Below, piece by piece: positions 62,059 to 64,000 of a stretch of DNA of 64,000 bases. The notes below the pieces were generated by a model that worked only from the letters and a program-made list of their open reading frames with translations, was not told the origin of the DNA and made no database searches. A program made the position numbers and the translations under genes. Position 1 is the first letter of the stretch. Every line of letters begins with the position of its first letter. The stretch comes from Marininema halotolerans (GTDB taxonomy: Bacteria; Bacillota; Bacilli; Thermoactinomycetales; DSM-45169): contig NZ_FPAA01000001.1 of the NCBI RefSeq assembly GCF_900116235.1, positions 1-64,000 on the forward strand, in the 5' to 3' direction.

Positions 62059-62087
62059 TTGATTTTCACAAACACACCCTTTATAAT
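62059..62087 (+). promoter_or_regulatory. sigma-A promoter of cstA
   Basis: TTGATT 62059-62064, 17-base spacer, TATAAT 62082-62087, about 90 bases before the cstA start. Confidence 0.75.
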
Positions 62088-62174
62088 AACGGGAATTATC
62101 TTAAGGTACATTCTTCATTCCAAACCTTTTGATTATTCAAATCGATTGCAGCAACCGAATGGGGGAATTTCACA

Positions 62175-64000
62175 TTGAAAAATAAGTGGGTATCCTTTTT
62201 TATCTGGTCATTGATCTCAATTCTTGGAGCCGTCGCCTTTGGCTTGCTTGCTCTTTCTCAAGGAGAAAGCGTGAATGCCATCTGGATACTGACCGCCGCA
62301 GTATGCACCTATGCTGTTGCTTATCGATTTTATAGCCGTTTTATCGCCCGACGCGTTTTTGAATTAGATGACCAACGTAAAACTCCCGCTGAAATTCACA
62401 ACGATGGCAAAGATTTTGTACCAACAAATAAGTGGGTGCTATTTGGTCATCATTTTGCTGCCATTGCCGGAGCAGGGCCCTTGGTCGGACCGATACTCGC
62501 AGCCCAAATGGGATATCTTCCAGGCACCATTTGGATTATCATCGGAGTCGTCCTGGGTGGTGCTGTACAGGACTTTATCATTTTATTTGGCTCCATGCGC
62601 CGCAATGGTAAATCCCTCGGACAAATCGTGAGGGAGGAGATTGGCCCTTTCGGCGGATTTATCGCACTATTCGCGATACTCGGTATCATGATTATCCTCC
62701 TTGCAGTGCTTGCCTTGGTCGTGGTGCAAGCCCTTGCCCATAGCCCTTGGGGAATGTTCACCCTCGCCATGACCCTCCCCATCGCCTTGTTGATGGGCAT
62801 TTATATGCGTTTTCTCCGGCCCGGTCGTGTGCTCGAAGCATCCATCATCGGATTTGCCATGCTCTTACTTTCTTTATGGATGGGGCAAGCTGTCGCACAA
62901 GACCCTTCTCTGGCCGCAATCTTCACCTTAGAGCCCACCACCATCAGTCTATTGTTAATCGGCTATGGTTTCATCGCCTCCGTCATTCCCGTCTGGTTAC
63001 TTCTCGCTCCAAGGGATTATTTAAGTACCTTCTTAAAAATTGGCGTGATCTTTGGACTTGCCATAAGCATCCTCATTGTCATGCCCAAACTATCCATGCC
63101 TGCTCTAACTCCTTTCATTCATGGAAATGGTCCCGTATTTTCAGGGAACATGTTCCCCTTTGTATTTATCACAATTGCCTGCGGCTCTATCTCTGGATTT
63201 CACGCTCTCGTCTCCTCCGGAACCACTCCCAAGATGATCCGTAGGGAAAGCGAAGCGCGCTTTATCGGGTTTGGTGGCATGCTGACAGAATCCTTCGTTG
63301 CCATCATGGCGTTAATCGCTGCTTGTATCCTTACCCCGGGCGCCTATTTCGCGATCAACAGCCCCGCAGCGGTAGTAGGAACCGATGTCTCCCAGGTAGC
63401 TACCACCGTCTCCACATGGGGTTTTTCGGTAACCCCAGACCAACTCACAGGTCTGGCGAAGGATGTTGGCGAAGAAACGATTCTCTCCCGAACGGGAGGG
63501 GCTCCCACCCTTGCTATCGGGATGGCGCATATCTTTTCGCAAATTATCGGGGGTAAATCGCTAATGGCCTTTTGGTATCACTTCGCCATCCTCTTTGAAG
63601 CCGTCTTTATCCTTACCACCATCGATGCAGGAACACGGGTAGGTCGCTTTATGCTACAAGACCTCCTCGGACATGTTTCAAAAAAATGGGGCAAGACGGA
63701 TTGGCTCCCTTCTAATCTTGTCACCAGTGGAATCATCGTCGCTGGTTGGGGATACTTTCTCTATCAAGGGGTGGTGGATCCTCTCGGCGGAATCCATACC
63801 CTGTGGCCTCTCTTTGGAATTGCTAACCAGATGCTTGCCGTCATCGCCCTCATTGCAGGAACAACCATTCTCATCAAAATGGGAAAGGCCCGCTATGCCT
63901 GGATTACCCTCCTTCCTACAGCCTGGTTGACAACCATTACCATGACCGCAGGCTGGCAAAAACTATTTAGTCCTGATCCAAAGATTGGCTTCCTCGCAGC
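62175..64000 (+). CDS. cstA: CstA-family peptide/pyruvate transporter (partial)
   Basis: The first 608 codons of a large membrane protein; the gene runs off the right edge. Typical CstA text is [64 protein letters not shown] and [18 protein letters not shown], with about 15 helices. CstA takes up peptides or pyruvate during carbon starvation. Start is TTG 62175 behind GGGGGAATT. A cre box and a promoter precede it, which fits carbon-starvation control. Confidence 0.92.
   Translation, partial: MKNKWVSFFIWSLISILGAVAFGLLALSQGESVNAIWILTAAVCTYAVAYRFYSRFIARRVFELDDQRKTPAEIHNDGKDFVPTNKWVLFGHHFAAIAGAGPLVGPILAAQMGYLPGTIWIIIGVVLGGAVQDFIILFGSMRRNGKSLGQIVREEIGPFGGFIALFAILGIMIILLAVLALVVVQALAHSPWGMFTLAMTLPIALLMGIYMRFLRPGRVLEASIIGFAMLLLSLWMGQAVAQDPSLAAIFTLEPTTISLLLIGYGFIASVIPVWLLLAPRDYLSTFLKIGVIFGLAISILIVMPKLSMPALTPFIHGNGPVFSGNMFPFVFITIACGSISGFHALVSSGTTPKMIRRESEARFIGFGGMLTESFVAIMALIAACILTPGAYFAINSPAAVVGTDVSQVATTVSTWGFSVTPDQLTGLAKDVGEETILSRTGGAPTLAIGMAHIFSQIIGGKSLMAFWYHFAILFEAVFILTTIDAGTRVGRFMLQDLLGHVSKKWGKTDWLPSNLVTSGIIVAGWGYFLYQGVVDPLGGIHTLWPLFGIANQMLAVIALIAGTTILIKMGKARYAWITLLPTAWLTTITMTAGWQKLFSPDPKIGFLA

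Noticed and set aside
61981-62178. 65-codon frame just before cstA, overlapping its start
   Set aside because: Its ATG lies in the cre box, it contains the cstA promoter and has no ribosome site; it is probably non-coding.
1-64000. CRISPR arrays, prophage or tRNA/rRNA genes
   Set aside because: No direct-repeat spacing pattern, phage structural genes or cloverleaf-like sequences were seen on reading the window.

Overview
The window reads as chromosome of a Gram-positive, spore-forming Bacillota. Supporting this are CodY, Spo0M, a T-box, the caa3 oxidase operons, KtrAB, GatCAB, an IDEAL-domain protein, strong GGAGG ribosome sites and two good CcpA (cre) boxes. Surface proteins otherwise known mainly from Streptomyces (DUF6230 and DUF6114 types) point to a filamentous, actinomycete-like member such as the Thermoactinomycetaceae. 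That placement is inference, not something read directly.

Layout. At the left edge an IS200/IS605-family element (start of tnpB plus a hairpin-rich left end) interrupts a small bacterial PH-domain gene. From 514 to 12352, two complete but diverged cytochrome caa3 oxidase operons lie in tandem on the minus strand: ctaB-C-D-E-F-G followed by ctaB-C-D-E-G without ctaF. Each ctaB is preceded by a leader containing a terminator-like hairpin. From 12721 to 21930 come an RsbT-like kinase, an ABC exporter behind an attenuator-like leader, a NIPSNAP protein, codY, a type I signal peptidase, a DUF402 nucleotide phosphatase, a proline T-box with proC, an AprX-like subtilase, an acetyltransferase and an unknown membrane protein. 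From 22212 to 34379 lie a CBS/CorC membrane protein, spo0M, a VanW protein, mutY, a TolB-like protein, an MscS channel, a 50-residue membrane protein, an AlkA-type glycosylase, a LysM-3D protein, an O-antigen-ligase-like polymerase and an MGDG-synthase-type glycosyltransferase.

From 34533 to 38395 a Fur-controlled iron-siderophore uptake operon holds two FecCD permeases, an ATPase and a FhuF-type reductase, with no binding protein in the window. From 38484 to 42027 lies the most unusual locus. A CcpA-boxed operon encodes a DUF6230 exported protein, a DUF6114 membrane protein and an exported protein whose C-terminus looks like an HPr fold without the phosphorylated His or Ser. It is divergent from a GAF-LuxR regulator. 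From 42275 to 52311 follow an IDEAL protein, an Rrf2 regulator, an acyltransferase, YwbE, an ABC-F ATPase, KtrAB and a three-gene amine or polyamine catabolic operon (glutamine-synthetase-like ligase, aldehyde dehydrogenase, SDR).

From 52537 to 61789 are rlmD, dagK, a small scrambled island (gene fragment, double SMI1/KNR4 immunity protein, toxin-tail fragment, truncated signal peptidase), two small conserved proteins and gatCAB. The window ends inside a cstA carbon-starvation gene with its own promoter and cre box. Most genes are ordinary housekeeping or envelope genes. The accessory signals are the IS edge, the DUF6230/DUF6114 module and the 55.7-57.9 kb island.
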